Virus record (IMG/VR): IMGVR_UViG_3300049617_000022
Location: 1 to 41,835 of that record
Direction: 5' to 3' (one strand)
From: a virus
Length of the DNA stretch: 41,835 nucleotides
Shown here: positions 25,572-32,501 of the stretch, one piece after another
Layout of the letters: every line of letters begins with the position of its first letter
How positions within the stretch are numbered: position 1 is the first letter of the stretch
Notes under the pieces: model-generated
What the model was told of the DNA's origin: nothing
The model's database searches: none
Seen by the model: the letters and a program-made list of their open reading frames with translations, nothing else
Made by a program: the position numbers and the translations under genes

Positions 25572-25928
25572 ATGGAAGAATCATGGGGTTTAAGTTGTAG
25601 TGTTGATGTAATAAATTGTGATCTAGCTATCATAAAGTCACCTGCAGAAATTCAACGATATGTGATTGAGTTATGCAAGTTAATTGACATGAAGCGTTAT
25701 GGTGATTGTCAAATAGTGCATTTTGGTGCAGATGAGAAAGTAGCTGGATATTCGATGGTACAACTTATAGAAACATCCCTGATTAGCGGACATTTTGCCA
25801 ATCTCTCTCGGAGAGCTTTTATAGATGTATTTTCATGCAAGGATTTTGATACTAATGCGGTTGCTGAATTTACTTTAGATTTTTTCAAAGGTGATGGTTA
25901 TTCAGCAAATTGTCAGATCAGAGGTTAA
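25572..25928 (+). CDS. S-adenosylmethionine decarboxylase-like protein
   Basis: This 118-residue protein resembles short phage and bacterial AdoMet decarboxylase proenzymes. It has an IDMKRYGDCQIVHFG region, then GYSMVQLIETSLISGHF and AFIDVFSCKDF. Aligning SxxxxH and DVFSC with known enzymes puts the pyruvoyl-forming Ser at 69, the His at 74 and the catalytic Cys at 89, all present. The reaction removes CO2 from AdoMet for polyamine synthesis. In a phage it could also lower AdoMet. It lies three bases after the Xre gene. A divergent non-enzymatic role remains possible. Confidence 0.65.
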   Translation: MEESWGLSCSVDVINCDLAIIKSPAEIQRYVIELCKLIDMKRYGDCQIVHFGADEKVAGYSMVQLIETSLISGHFANLSRRAFIDVFSCKDFDTNAVAEFTLDFFKGDGYSANCQIRG

Positions 25929-25933
25929 GTGAT

Positions 25934-26006
25934 TGGCATGTAGCTTAGTTGGTAGAGCACCGGTCTGTTAAACCGGATGTCGTAGGTTCGAGTCCTACCA
26001 TGCCAG
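25934..26006 (+). tRNA. tRNA-Asn (GTT)
   Basis: A complete cloverleaf can be drawn. The seven-pair acceptor TGGCATG/CATGCCA is perfect. The D stem is GCTT/GAGC around AGTTGGTA, and the anticodon stem CCGGT/ACCGG has loop CTGTTAA and anticodon GTT. The T stem GTAGG/CCTAC has loop TTCGAGT. The discriminator base is G and no CCA is encoded. It is the only full tRNA seen, and directly precedes a structured RNA candidate and the RtcB gene. Confidence 0.97.
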
Positions 26007-26010
26007 AAAG

Positions 26011-26480
26011 AAGTCGGCTGGGTAATTCATGCCCTTTCCAGACGCGCCAGCCGTTTGCCGCAAAGCTGGCAAGAGTAACGGGTAACTCTGCACTTGAAAG
26101 ATATTGCTCCGAGGCAAGGAGCTTAAATAAATCGCCTCAGAGTTACCCTATGAGGTGGCTGGTTCGATTCCAGCAGGTATGTGTGTACGGTGGCTAAGAT
26201 GCGATTCTTAGAAGGCGAATGGGTTGTGGTGACCAGCCGACAGATTAGTAGGCAGCCGGAAACATGCCAAAGAATTATGGGCGACACGCGAAGCCAAGTG
26301 AAGACAAGAGCAGGTGGCATTAATTGCTGAATCTATTAAGCGCGCACCAGGTCGCCCACTGAATTTAAGGCAATACGTCCTATGTACGCGAGTAGGAATG
26401 GGCTAGAGCGAGATGAATGATATTTCCAAGTACTGTGAATCCCATCAAGCCGGGCAGTAACCAATCTGCCTATTGCCGCC
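26011..26480 (+). ncRNA. Large structured RNA candidate between tRNA-Asn and rtcB
   Basis: About 470 bases hold no credible gene but many long pairings. CGGCTGG 26015-26021 pairs with 26047-26053. An alternative hairpin is GCCAGC 26046-26051 with 26065-26070. An 11-pair helix joins 26080-26090 to 26138-26148. It encloses hairpin GCTCC/GGAGC (26106-26122), whose loop GAGGC pairs with GCCTC 26134-26138 as a pseudoknot. A tRNA T-arm mimic (GCTGG, TTCGATT loop, CCAGC) sits at 26158-26174. Hairpins lie at 26194-26211, 26378-26397 and 26453-26470, and seven-pair helices join 26279-26285/26351-26357 and 26369-26375/26471-26477. The class is unassigned; ornate phage RNAs of GOLLD or ROOL type are the comparison. 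Confidence 0.7.
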
Positions 26481-26502
26481 AGTTTTATTTAGGAGATATG
26501 TA

Positions 26503-27669
26503 ATGAAAGTATTTGAAGGAAAGCGTGTACCGATTAAGGCATGGGTTGATGGTGTAACATTAGAAGAAGAAGCACTTAAGCAGTTACAAAACCTATCTGA
26601 AATGCCATTTATTTATAAGCATATTGCAGTCATGCCTGATGCTCATTGGGGTATGGGTTCAACTGTGGGTAGCGTCATTGCTACTAATGGTGCGATTATT
26701 CCAGCAGCTGTCGGAGTAGACATTGGTTGTGGTATGGCTGCTGTTAAGTTGAAGCTTAGAGCTGAACACCTATCAGGACTAGATACATTGCGTTCATCAA
26801 TTGAACGTTCTGTACCAGTTGGGTTTCATGCGAATAAAGAAATCACGCATCGTATGTGGTCATCAATCAAGTCAACACATCCAGATGGTACGCCAGTCAA
26901 TGAAAAGACCTATCTACAATTAGGAACACTTGGCGGTGGGAATCACTTCATTGAAATCTGTTTAGACCAAAACAATGATGTATGGATTGTGCTGCATAGT
27001 GGCAGCCGTAACATTGGTAAAACATCAGCTGAGAAGCATATCAATGCAGCGAAAGGTTTGATGCAAGAGTACTTTATTTCTTTGCCAGATCCAGACTTGG
27101 CTTATTTGGTGCAAGATACAGATCCATTCAAGCGGTACATTGCTGATTTGCTATGGTGTCAGGATTATGCAAAGCAAAATCGTAATGAAATGATGTTACG
27201 TGTTTTGAAAGACGTTGCTTACCATGTGTATGGTTCAGATAAGCGTTACGACCATTTGGTAGATATGCGTGTGGACTGTCACCATAACTTTACGCAACAG
27301 GAAAACCACTTTGACAAGAATATTTGGATCACACGTAAAGGTGCTGTTTCAGCGCGTGAAGACCAGTTAGGGATTATTCCGGGGTCAATGGGTACACGTA
27401 GTTATATTGTACGTGGCAAAGGCAACCTTGAGTCATTCTGTTCATGTTCGCATGGTGCAGGGCGAGCCATGAGTCGTAACAAGGCTAAGAAGTTATTCAC
27501 GTTGGAAGACCATATGAAAGCAACAGAAGGTGTGGAGTGCCGAAAGGATGAAGATGTGATTGATGAAACGCCAATGGCTTATAAAGATATTGACATGGTT
27601 ATGGCAGCCCAGGCTGATTTGGTTGACATTGTATATACGTTGAAACAAGTACTTTGCGTGAAGGGTTAA
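26503..27669 (+). CDS. rtcB: RtcB-type RNA ligase
   Basis: ATG 26503 follows TAGGAG; an in-frame start at 26473 would lie inside the structured RNA. The 388-residue protein has the RtcB metal and nucleotide-binding set: GVDIGCGM with Asp73 and Cys76, GGGNHF with His148, IVLHSGSRN with His165, DCHHNF with His260/261, and CSHGAGR with His317, the residue guanylylated in E. coli RtcB. RtcB joins 2',3'-cyclic phosphate or 3'-phosphate ends to 5'-OH ends and repairs cleaved tRNAs. No archease gene was found. The tRNA and structured RNA directly upstream may be substrates. Confidence 0.93.
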   Translation: MKVFEGKRVPIKAWVDGVTLEEEALKQLQNLSEMPFIYKHIAVMPDAHWGMGSTVGSVIATNGAIIPAAVGVDIGCGMAAVKLKLRAEHLSGLDTLRSSIERSVPVGFHANKEITHRMWSSIKSTHPDGTPVNEKTYLQLGTLGGGNHFIEICLDQNNDVWIVLHSGSRNIGKTSAEKHINAAKGLMQEYFISLPDPDLAYLVQDTDPFKRYIADLLWCQDYAKQNRNEMMLRVLKDVAYHVYGSDKRYDHLVDMRVDCHHNFTQQENHFDKNIWITRKGAVSAREDQLGIIPGSMGTRSYIVRGKGNLESFCSCSHGAGRAMSRNKAKKLFTLEDHMKATEGVECRKDEDVIDETPMAYKDIDMVMAAQADLVDIVYTLKQVLCVKG

Positions 27670-27672
27670 AGA

Positions 27673-27897
27673 ATGACTAACGAAACTGAATTGAAGCCTT
27701 TAAAAGATGAATTAAATATCAACATAGTTTACATAATTGTATATGACAATATTTTTGATTCGCATATTTCTGGAAATGTTATTTTGGCAGACAATTATAT
27801 ATATTCTACAAGGGAAATAGCCCAAAAACATTGGAGGCAACTTGGCGCGTCAAGATTTGGATTTAGCATAAAGGAAATGGAGTTAATAAAAGAATGA
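27673..27897 (+). CDS. Small protein with a Lar-like start, unknown
   Basis: A 74-residue protein begins MTNETELKPLKDE. This echoes the start of the next gene's product (MNETELKPCPFCG), but without its cysteines. The remainder is a mixed fold with IVYDNIFDSHISG and EIAQKHWRQLGA. It overlaps the Lar-like gene by an ATGA junction. The shared start suggests partial duplication or recombination at the 5' end of the gene. Confidence 0.65.
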   Translation: MTNETELKPLKDELNINIVYIIVYDNIFDSHISGNVILADNYIYSTREIAQKHWRQLGASRFGFSIKEMELIKE

Positions 27898-28220
27898 ACG
27901 AAACTGAGTTGAAGCCGTGTCCGTTTTGTGGTAATGAGGCTAAATTTACCGATAACAAGAATGTTAAATCTGATTATGCGCCTATTAGCTATGGAGTTAA
28001 GTGCAGGAATTGTTTTGTGATAAGTGAATATGAAGATAATAAACAATTAGCAATCAAAGCATGGAACACCCGCACCGATGCAGAGTTGCAGGGGAAGTAT
28101 GAAAAGGCAATTGAATTCTTATGGAATCTTGATTGGAATGTGCCTAGAAAGTTAGTCACCATTGATGAGGTTTTGGAAAATGCCAAAGAATTACTCCGCG
28201 AGTTAGGGGAAACAAAATGA
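27894..28220 (+). CDS. Lar-like zinc protein (restriction alleviation family)
   Basis: This 108-residue protein begins ELKPCPFCGNEA, with Cys9 and Cys12, and has a second pair VKCRNC at 37 and 40. It ends its zinc domain with AIKAWNTR. This is the pattern of the Lar restriction-alleviation family, widespread in phages. The C-terminal 45 residues are helical (QGKYEKAIEFLW...ENAKELLREL) and resemble the next protein's end. Lar of Rac prophage moderates type I restriction. Activity here is inferred only from the family. Confidence 0.75.
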   Translation: MNETELKPCPFCGNEAKFTDNKNVKSDYAPISYGVKCRNCFVISEYEDNKQLAIKAWNTRTDAELQGKYEKAIEFLWNLDWNVPRKLVTIDEVLENAKELLRELGETK

Positions 28221-28546
28221 TCGACAAAAATAAAATAAAATGGATTGATGGAAAATGCGAATGTTGCGGATGTATGCCTGATGATTTTGATGAAGATTAT
28301 TATGGTGTGATTACGCCTGACATAATTGAAAACGATGACTATTGTGGCGTCCATATAGCCAGATTGCTACATGAAAGAAATGAACTGAAAGCCAAGTATG
28401 AGAAGTGCATCACATTTATACGGCATCTTTATGCAGATTATGCTCTCGATGTTCGCACTAATGATTATGACATAGCCAGAGAATTATTATTGGCAAGCGG
28501 AATTTTTGATAAAGAATTACTCCGCGAACTGGAGGGGAAGGAATGA
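28217..28546 (+). CDS. Small Cys-rich protein with shared helical tail
   Basis: A 109-residue protein with an N-terminal CECCGCMP cluster and a further Cys-His pair (YCGVH). Its C-terminal helical tail has AKYEKCITFI and ELLRELEGKE, close in layout to the tail of the Lar-like neighbour. It overlaps that gene by ATGA. It probably belongs to a small paralogous group built on one helical tail with different zinc-binding heads. Confidence 0.65.
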   Translation: MIDKNKIKWIDGKCECCGCMPDDFDEDYYGVITPDIIENDDYCGVHIARLLHERNELKAKYEKCITFIRHLYADYALDVRTNDYDIARELLLASGIFDKELLRELEGKE

Positions 28547-28875
28547 TTAACATTTTAAAGATTATATGTAAGTCGTCTGACCGGGGTGTTCAGGAGGAGA
28601 TTGCTAGACAGAAATCTCATATTCAATCTGAACTGAATACGCTTGAGAATGAGATCAATGTTCTTGATAAGCATTTCACATATATTATTAGTTTTACTGA
28701 AACAGGTAAATTTACAAATGAAGAATTAGCTTGGCGTTTAAGACATAGTAAATTCTTTAGTTACTATTCAGTTATGCATTTAGCTAAAAATAAGGAAGCG
28801 TATGAGATATTGACTGAGTTGATGAAGCGTTATGATGAGCTACAAGTAGAATTACAAAAATTATATGTTGATTAG
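28543..28875 (+). CDS. Coiled-coil protein, unknown
   Basis: This 110-residue helical protein overlaps the previous gene by ATGA. Residues 15-45 (EEIARQKSHIQSELNTLENEINVLD) and 80-110 are likely coiled coils. No motif is recognised. It is probably co-expressed with the surrounding accessory genes. Confidence 0.6.
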   Translation: MINILKIICKSSDRGVQEEIARQKSHIQSELNTLENEINVLDKHFTYIISFTETGKFTNEELAWRLRHSKFFSYYSVMHLAKNKEAYEILTELMKRYDELQVELQKLYVD

Positions 28876-28884
28876 GGGAAGGTA

Positions 28885-29151
28885 ATGCAAGTAGATGACG
28901 GAATAATAAGTAAATTACATGCTTTCTATCATATTTATCCATCAATGCAATCAAAGTTACATGACTTGCAAAAAAAAGTTGAGCATCTTGAAAATGCTAG
29001 AGCTATTAAATGTGAAGAAGAAAAGTATGAGAAAGTTATTATTAAGCAATTTATTGGTAAAATTAAACGTATAGAGCAATTTCTCATAGAGCATGGATTA
29101 ATAAAGTTATTGGGTAAAAAAGTGGAGAATAAAGATGAAACTAGTTTATAA
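28885..29151 (+). CDS. Small helical protein, unknown
   Basis: An 88-residue, Lys-rich helical protein follows GGGGAAGGT. It has a KCEEEKYEKVIIKQFIGKI segment reminiscent of the KYEK helices in the two genes upstream. It overlaps the start of the Prs-like gene by 17 bases, which suggests coupled translation into the NAD+ pathway genes. Confidence 0.6.
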   Translation: MQVDDGIISKLHAFYHIYPSMQSKLHDLQKKVEHLENARAIKCEEEKYEKVIIKQFIGKIKRIEQFLIEHGLIKLLGKKVENKDETSL

Positions 29152-29962
29152 GCACAATCAAGAGAAGCACTTCAAGATAATCCGTTATCCAGATGGTCAG
29201 CAGTCGGTGGAATTGGATATGAATTATTTTAATGATCCTAAGCAGCCTGTCACTATGCAGGTCAGTATTAGGAATTGGATGGAGCTAGAGGTCTATCATT
29301 GCTTATGGTCAGCACTAATGAAGAATGATTTTATTGTTGAACAGATAGACTTTATGTACTTGATGGGTATGCGTTCGGATAGAGCATTTGCTGTTGGTCA
29401 ACCAAATTACTTTAGGGATATTATAAATCCACAAATTAGTGGAGGAAGGCATCGTATTGGAGTGCTATATCCCCATAGTCCAATTGGTTTAATGTACATA
29501 CGTCAAGCTACTGCAATGCATGTTTCGCTTAAAGAAGACGGATATTATGTCATTGGTGCTGACCAATCTGCGCTTTGGTCACATCCCAATTATTCTATTT
29601 ATCTTCCACATTTCAATAAGAAGCGTACTGCAGATAAAGTTGAAATTTATTTAATTCATGATGTACACAGTGCAATTGAAAAGCTGCCAGAGCATACTCC
29701 AATTCTCATCAAGGACGATTTATGTGATGGCGGTGCTACATTCATTGCTATTGCTGAATATCTTGAGAAGCATTATCCAGAACGTAAAAGAGAATTATTT
29801 GTAGCCCACGGATTATTTACTAAAGGAGTAGACCATGTTGCAAAACATTATAGCCAAGTTATTACAACTAATTCATATCAAGACTTCGAACCGCACCCTA
29901 AGCTCCAAGTCATTGACGTGTGGAATGAAGGACGACCTGCTTCAACATTTGTTAGCTCTTAA
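29135..29962 (+). CDS. Prs-like protein, candidate ADPR pyrophosphokinase (Adps)
   Basis: This 275-residue protein has the phosphoribosyl-pyrophosphate synthetase fold markers: RYPDGQQ near residue 17, FMYLMGMRSDR (73-83), a basic HFNKKRTADKVE loop at 159-170, and the ribose-phosphate loop DDLCDGGAT at 194-202, then VAHGLFTKGVD. It is shorter and more divergent than host Prs and lies directly before a Nampt-like gene. In the NARP1 pathway such a protein turns ADP-ribose into ADPR-pyrophosphate rather than making PRPP. Substrate choice here cannot be read from sequence alone. Confidence 0.85.
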   Translation: MKLVYKHNQEKHFKIIRYPDGQQSVELDMNYFNDPKQPVTMQVSIRNWMELEVYHCLWSALMKNDFIVEQIDFMYLMGMRSDRAFAVGQPNYFRDIINPQISGGRHRIGVLYPHSPIGLMYIRQATAMHVSLKEDGYYVIGADQSALWSHPNYSIYLPHFNKKRTADKVEIYLIHDVHSAIEKLPEHTPILIKDDLCDGGATFIAIAEYLEKHYPERKRELFVAHGLFTKGVDHVAKHYSQVITTNSYQDFEPHPKLQVIDVWNEGRPASTFVSS

Positions 29963-30104
29963 GGAAAACAAGCTAGAAGCCAAGTCCATGATTGATTACT
30001 ACAACAAGCTAATCAAGTCATATATGGATGAAGTTGAAAGCTTAGACATAGCTATTCCAGCATTAGAAAATGCCGTTATCGCATTACAGGAAAAAATGAA
30101 ATAA
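29925..30104 (+). CDS. Small coiled-coil protein between the NAD+ genes
   Basis: A 59-residue helical protein starts at ATG 29925 inside the end of the Prs-like gene. An in-frame ATG at 29835 has a good AAAGGAG but would add 30 residues overlapping the Prs frame, so the start is uncertain. The sequence (ENKLEAKSMIDYYNKLIK and later IPALENAVIALQEKMK) is a probable coiled coil. Function unknown. Confidence 0.55.
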   Translation: MKDDLLQHLLALKENKLEAKSMIDYYNKLIKSYMDEVESLDIAIPALENAVIALQEKMK

Positions 30105-30156
30105 AGATCAATAGATTAACCATTAAGTAGTGTTACTGGTCAACAGGATAACCATT

Positions 30157-31599
30157 ATGAATATAAGTCCGATATTTTTAAAAGATGCCTATAAGGTCGA
30201 TCACATCCGACAATATCCGCCTGGCACTGAAGTAGTCTTTAGTAATTTTACTCCTAGGAAGTCACGTATGCCGAATGTAAATCATTCGGTATTTTTTGGT
30301 CTGCAGTATTTCTTGAAAGAATACTTGATGAAAGAATTCAATGAGAGATTCTTCAAATCACCGGGATATGTAGTAGATGAAGGTGCAACTAGAGCCTATC
30401 AATATCAAAACATTATTAATCAATGTTTAGGTAATGATGAATATCCGCACCATATTGCTGCTCTTTACAATCTAGGCTATTTACCAATCGCAATCTATGC
30501 CTTACCAGAAGGTGCTGTTGTGCCTTGTGGTGTGCCAGCATTGGTGATGTTCAATACCCACCCTGATTTCTACTGGCTGCCCAACATGTTGGAAACACTA
30601 ATGTCTTGCACCTTATGGCAGCCATGTACATCGGCCACTATTGCTAGAGAATATCGCTTATTGTTAGACAAGTACGCTGCAGAAACTTCTGATATGCCTG
30701 AATTTGTAGATTATCAGGCGCATGATTTCTCTATGCGTGGTATGTCATCGGTTGAATCTGCTTGTCTATCAGGTATGGCTCATCTGCAGTATTTCAAAGG
30801 TACAGATACCATTCCAGCAATGATTGCCAATTCCCAGTATTACGATAATCCATTACATATTTGTAGTGTGCCGGCAACCGAACACTCTGTTATGTCAGCT
30901 GGTGGTCAGGAGAGTGAATTTGAAACCTACGAACGACTTATTTCTACCTATCCTCATGGTATTTTGTCTATTGTTTCTGACACATGGGATTTATGGAAAG
31001 TCATTACTGAATACCTTCCAAGACTTAAAGATCAGATCATGCGACGTGACGGTAAAATCGTTATTAGGCCAGACTCAGGTGATCCAGCCAACATAATCTG
31101 TGGTAGTTCAGCACCGAAAAGAACATGGGATGCTCCACACACGTTAGGCGTAGTTGAATGTTTATGGGAGATATTTGGTGGAACAGTTAATTCAAAAGGT
31201 TTTAAACAGCTTGACCCTCACATTGGGTGTATCTATGGCGATTCCATTACTCTCGATAGGTGTAATGATATTTGTGCAAGACTTAAGAAAAAAGGTTTTG
31301 CTTCTACAAATGTTGTGTTTGGCATCGGTTCTTACACTTATCAATTTAATACGCGTGATACATTAGGCTGGGCAATGAAAGCAACCTATTGCGAGATCAA
31401 TGGTGTTGGTCATGCGATTACAAAAGACCCTGTTACTGATGACGGCATAAAGAAATCGCATTCAGGTTTGCTTAAAGTGGTAATTGATATTCCAAAGCCC
31501 GGCTTTCCATATAAGGTTTTGCAAGATCAAACTTGGGATGACTTCTATGCTGCAGATAATGAACTGAAATTAGTTTATAGGGATGGGAAGATATTATGA
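30157..31599 (+). CDS. Nampt-like transferase, candidate Namat of NARP1
   Basis: ATG 30157 gives 480 residues, near the size of human NAMPT; a start at 30130 adds nine unlikely residues. Conserved points include KDAYKVDH with Asp10, HDFSMRGMSS (189-198), FKGTDT (213-218), SVPATEHS with the catalytic His243, IRPDSGDP (303-310), GDS (361-363), FGIGSYTY (388-395) and Arg400 in NTRD. The enzyme joins nicotinamide to a pyrophosphorylated ribose donor. Beside a Prs-like gene it most likely acts in NAD+ reconstitution, making NAD+ from ADPR-pyrophosphate and nicotinamide. Plain NMN synthesis is the alternative. Confidence 0.9.
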   Translation: MNISPIFLKDAYKVDHIRQYPPGTEVVFSNFTPRKSRMPNVNHSVFFGLQYFLKEYLMKEFNERFFKSPGYVVDEGATRAYQYQNIINQCLGNDEYPHHIAALYNLGYLPIAIYALPEGAVVPCGVPALVMFNTHPDFYWLPNMLETLMSCTLWQPCTSATIAREYRLLLDKYAAETSDMPEFVDYQAHDFSMRGMSSVESACLSGMAHLQYFKGTDTIPAMIANSQYYDNPLHICSVPATEHSVMSAGGQESEFETYERLISTYPHGILSIVSDTWDLWKVITEYLPRLKDQIMRRDGKIVIRPDSGDPANIICGSSAPKRTWDAPHTLGVVECLWEIFGGTVNSKGFKQLDPHIGCIYGDSITLDRCNDICARLKKKGFASTNVVFGIGSYTYQFNTRDTLGWAMKATYCEINGVGHAITKDPVTDDGIKKSHSGLLKVVIDIPKPGFPYKVLQDQTWDDFYAADNELKLVYRDGKIL

Positions 31600-31883
31600 G
31601 ATGTAAAAAACATGAAAGAAAGGCTTGTCCAGTATGTTTTCCAAAGAATCCATTACAGTGCAATGAACATGTTGTCGCCCAGGACGATGGATTTGCATTG
31701 GGATTATTGACTGGTATACCAACATCACCAATGGGTGTAGTTGGCGCAATGATACATGATTCAGTAGTTGATAGTTCACCTTCATATGACAGCTCACCAT
31801 CTTATGATAGTAGCCCATGTGATAGCAGTAGTTCATATGATAGTGGTAGTTCAGATTCAGGATCATGTGGAGGGGATTGGTAA
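31596..31883 (+). CDS. Cys-rich protein with Ser/Asp repeat tail
   Basis: A 95-residue protein with an N-terminal zinc-type motif, RCKKHERKACPVCFP, and a later Cys-His pair. A hydrophobic Gly/Pro stretch follows (LGLLTGIPTSPMGVVGAMI). The tail consists of SYDSSP-type repeats (about residues 58-90) rich in Ser, Asp and Gly. It overlaps the Nampt-like gene by ATGA. The CPVCFP motif recurs as CRVCYP in 33070-33249. Function unknown. Confidence 0.65.
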   Translation: MRCKKHERKACPVCFPKNPLQCNEHVVAQDDGFALGLLTGIPTSPMGVVGAMIHDSVVDSSPSYDSSPSYDSSPCDSSSSYDSGSSDSGSCGGDW

Positions 31884-32128
31884 TGACAGCACATCAAGAG
31901 CAATTAATAGAAAGCATGGGTAAGCGCATTACAGCAGCAATGGATATTATTACAGAATATGGAAGCATTGATGGTAGCCATCACAAGCAATGGTGTTTAG
32001 ATCAAGTAGTAAGAGCCTTATTGCCCGGCAAAGATTATGAAACATGGCGAGAAAGATTAAGAGGTGAATATGATGATGAGGAAGAAGATTATGAATATGA
32101 CGAATGGGATGAGGGGATAGCACCATGA
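31883..32128 (+). CDS. Conserved small phage protein (HHKQW...EWDEGIAP)
   Basis: ATG 31883 overlaps the previous stop (TAATG) with GGAGGGG upstream; an in-frame start at 31865 is rejected. The 81-residue protein has IDGSHHKQWCLDQVVRALL followed by an acidic tail ending EYDEWDEGIAP. This arrangement is common in phage genomes and is of unknown function. It is coupled by ATGA to the following membrane protein. Confidence 0.75.
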   Translation: MTAHQEQLIESMGKRITAAMDIITEYGSIDGSHHKQWCLDQVVRALLPGKDYETWRERLRGEYDDEEEDYEYDEWDEGIAP

Positions 32129-32304
32129 ACTTAAACATTGAATCATCAGGTTTTCCAACGATATTATTTTTAATATTTTTAGTTCTGAAATTGTGTGGAG
32201 TAATTACGTGGTCATGGTGGTGGGTGTGCTGTCCACTATGGATACCAGCTGTAATCGCTTTATTTTGCATGGCTTTATTAATGACAATGGAGTTGTTTAA
32301 ATGA
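32125..32304 (+). CDS. Small membrane protein (TMEM185/Fragile-X-F-like)
   Basis: A 59-residue protein with two membrane segments: PTILFLIFLVLKLCGVI (about 11-27) and IPAVIALFCMALLM (about 40-53), joined by an aromatic turn TWSWWWVCCPLW. Phage proteins with this layout are often annotated as Fragile-X-F-like membrane proteins. It overlaps both neighbours by ATGA. It may act in the inner membrane, possibly affecting lysis or superinfection; neither is shown here. Confidence 0.7.
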   Translation: MNLNIESSGFPTILFLIFLVLKLCGVITWSWWWVCCPLWIPAVIALFCMALLMTMELFK

Positions 32305-32501
32305 GTCTGAAAAAGTTATTTGATCGTGCTGTATCGCAACGTGCAGAAGTTAAGGTGCATTACATGCCTACCAACATTATCGGTGAGCGTTGGAAAATTA
32401 AGTACTATCCAGATCCCAATGAAGATAACCATTTTTGGGCATATCACAAAGATGTAGACATGTGTGCAGATAAGTTAATAGATGAAATGGAGGCGTTTTG
32501 A
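32301..32501 (+). CDS. Small conserved-looking protein, unknown
   Basis: A 66-residue protein coupled to its neighbours by ATGA and TGATG junctions. A central beta-type segment (EVKVHYMPTNIIGERWKIKYY) and a helical acidic end are visible. No family is recognised. Confidence 0.65.
   Translation: MSLKKLFDRAVSQRAEVKVHYMPTNIIGERWKIKYYPDPNEDNHFWAYHKDVDMCADKLIDEMEAF

Noticed and set aside
26080-26148. Group I intron core
   Set aside because: An 11-pair helix and a pseudoknot are present, but the P7/P3 consensus segments and a split tRNA or exon were not found.
26144-26190. Second tRNA or tmRNA suggested by the T-arm-like hairpin
   Set aside because: No matching D-arm, anticodon arm, seven-pair acceptor or CCA end was found; it is better seen as a T-loop motif in a larger RNA.
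25949-26320. Open frames on both strands across the region between tRNA-Asn and rtcB
   Set aside because: They overlap the tRNA and the paired RNA segments, lack ribosome sites and encode no recognisable protein, so they are treated as chance frames.
26405-26445. Resemblance to the 3' conserved part of bacterial RNase P RNA (GAGATGAATGA followed by GAATCCC)
   Set aside because: The universally required ACAGAA-type and GAGGAAAGUC-type segments that form P4 are missing, so RNase P RNA is not supported.
27989-28354. Reverse-strand frame across the Lar-like gene
   Set aside because: It is opposite two coupled genes and encodes a low-complexity Phe/Ser/Ile-rich sequence, so it is a shadow.
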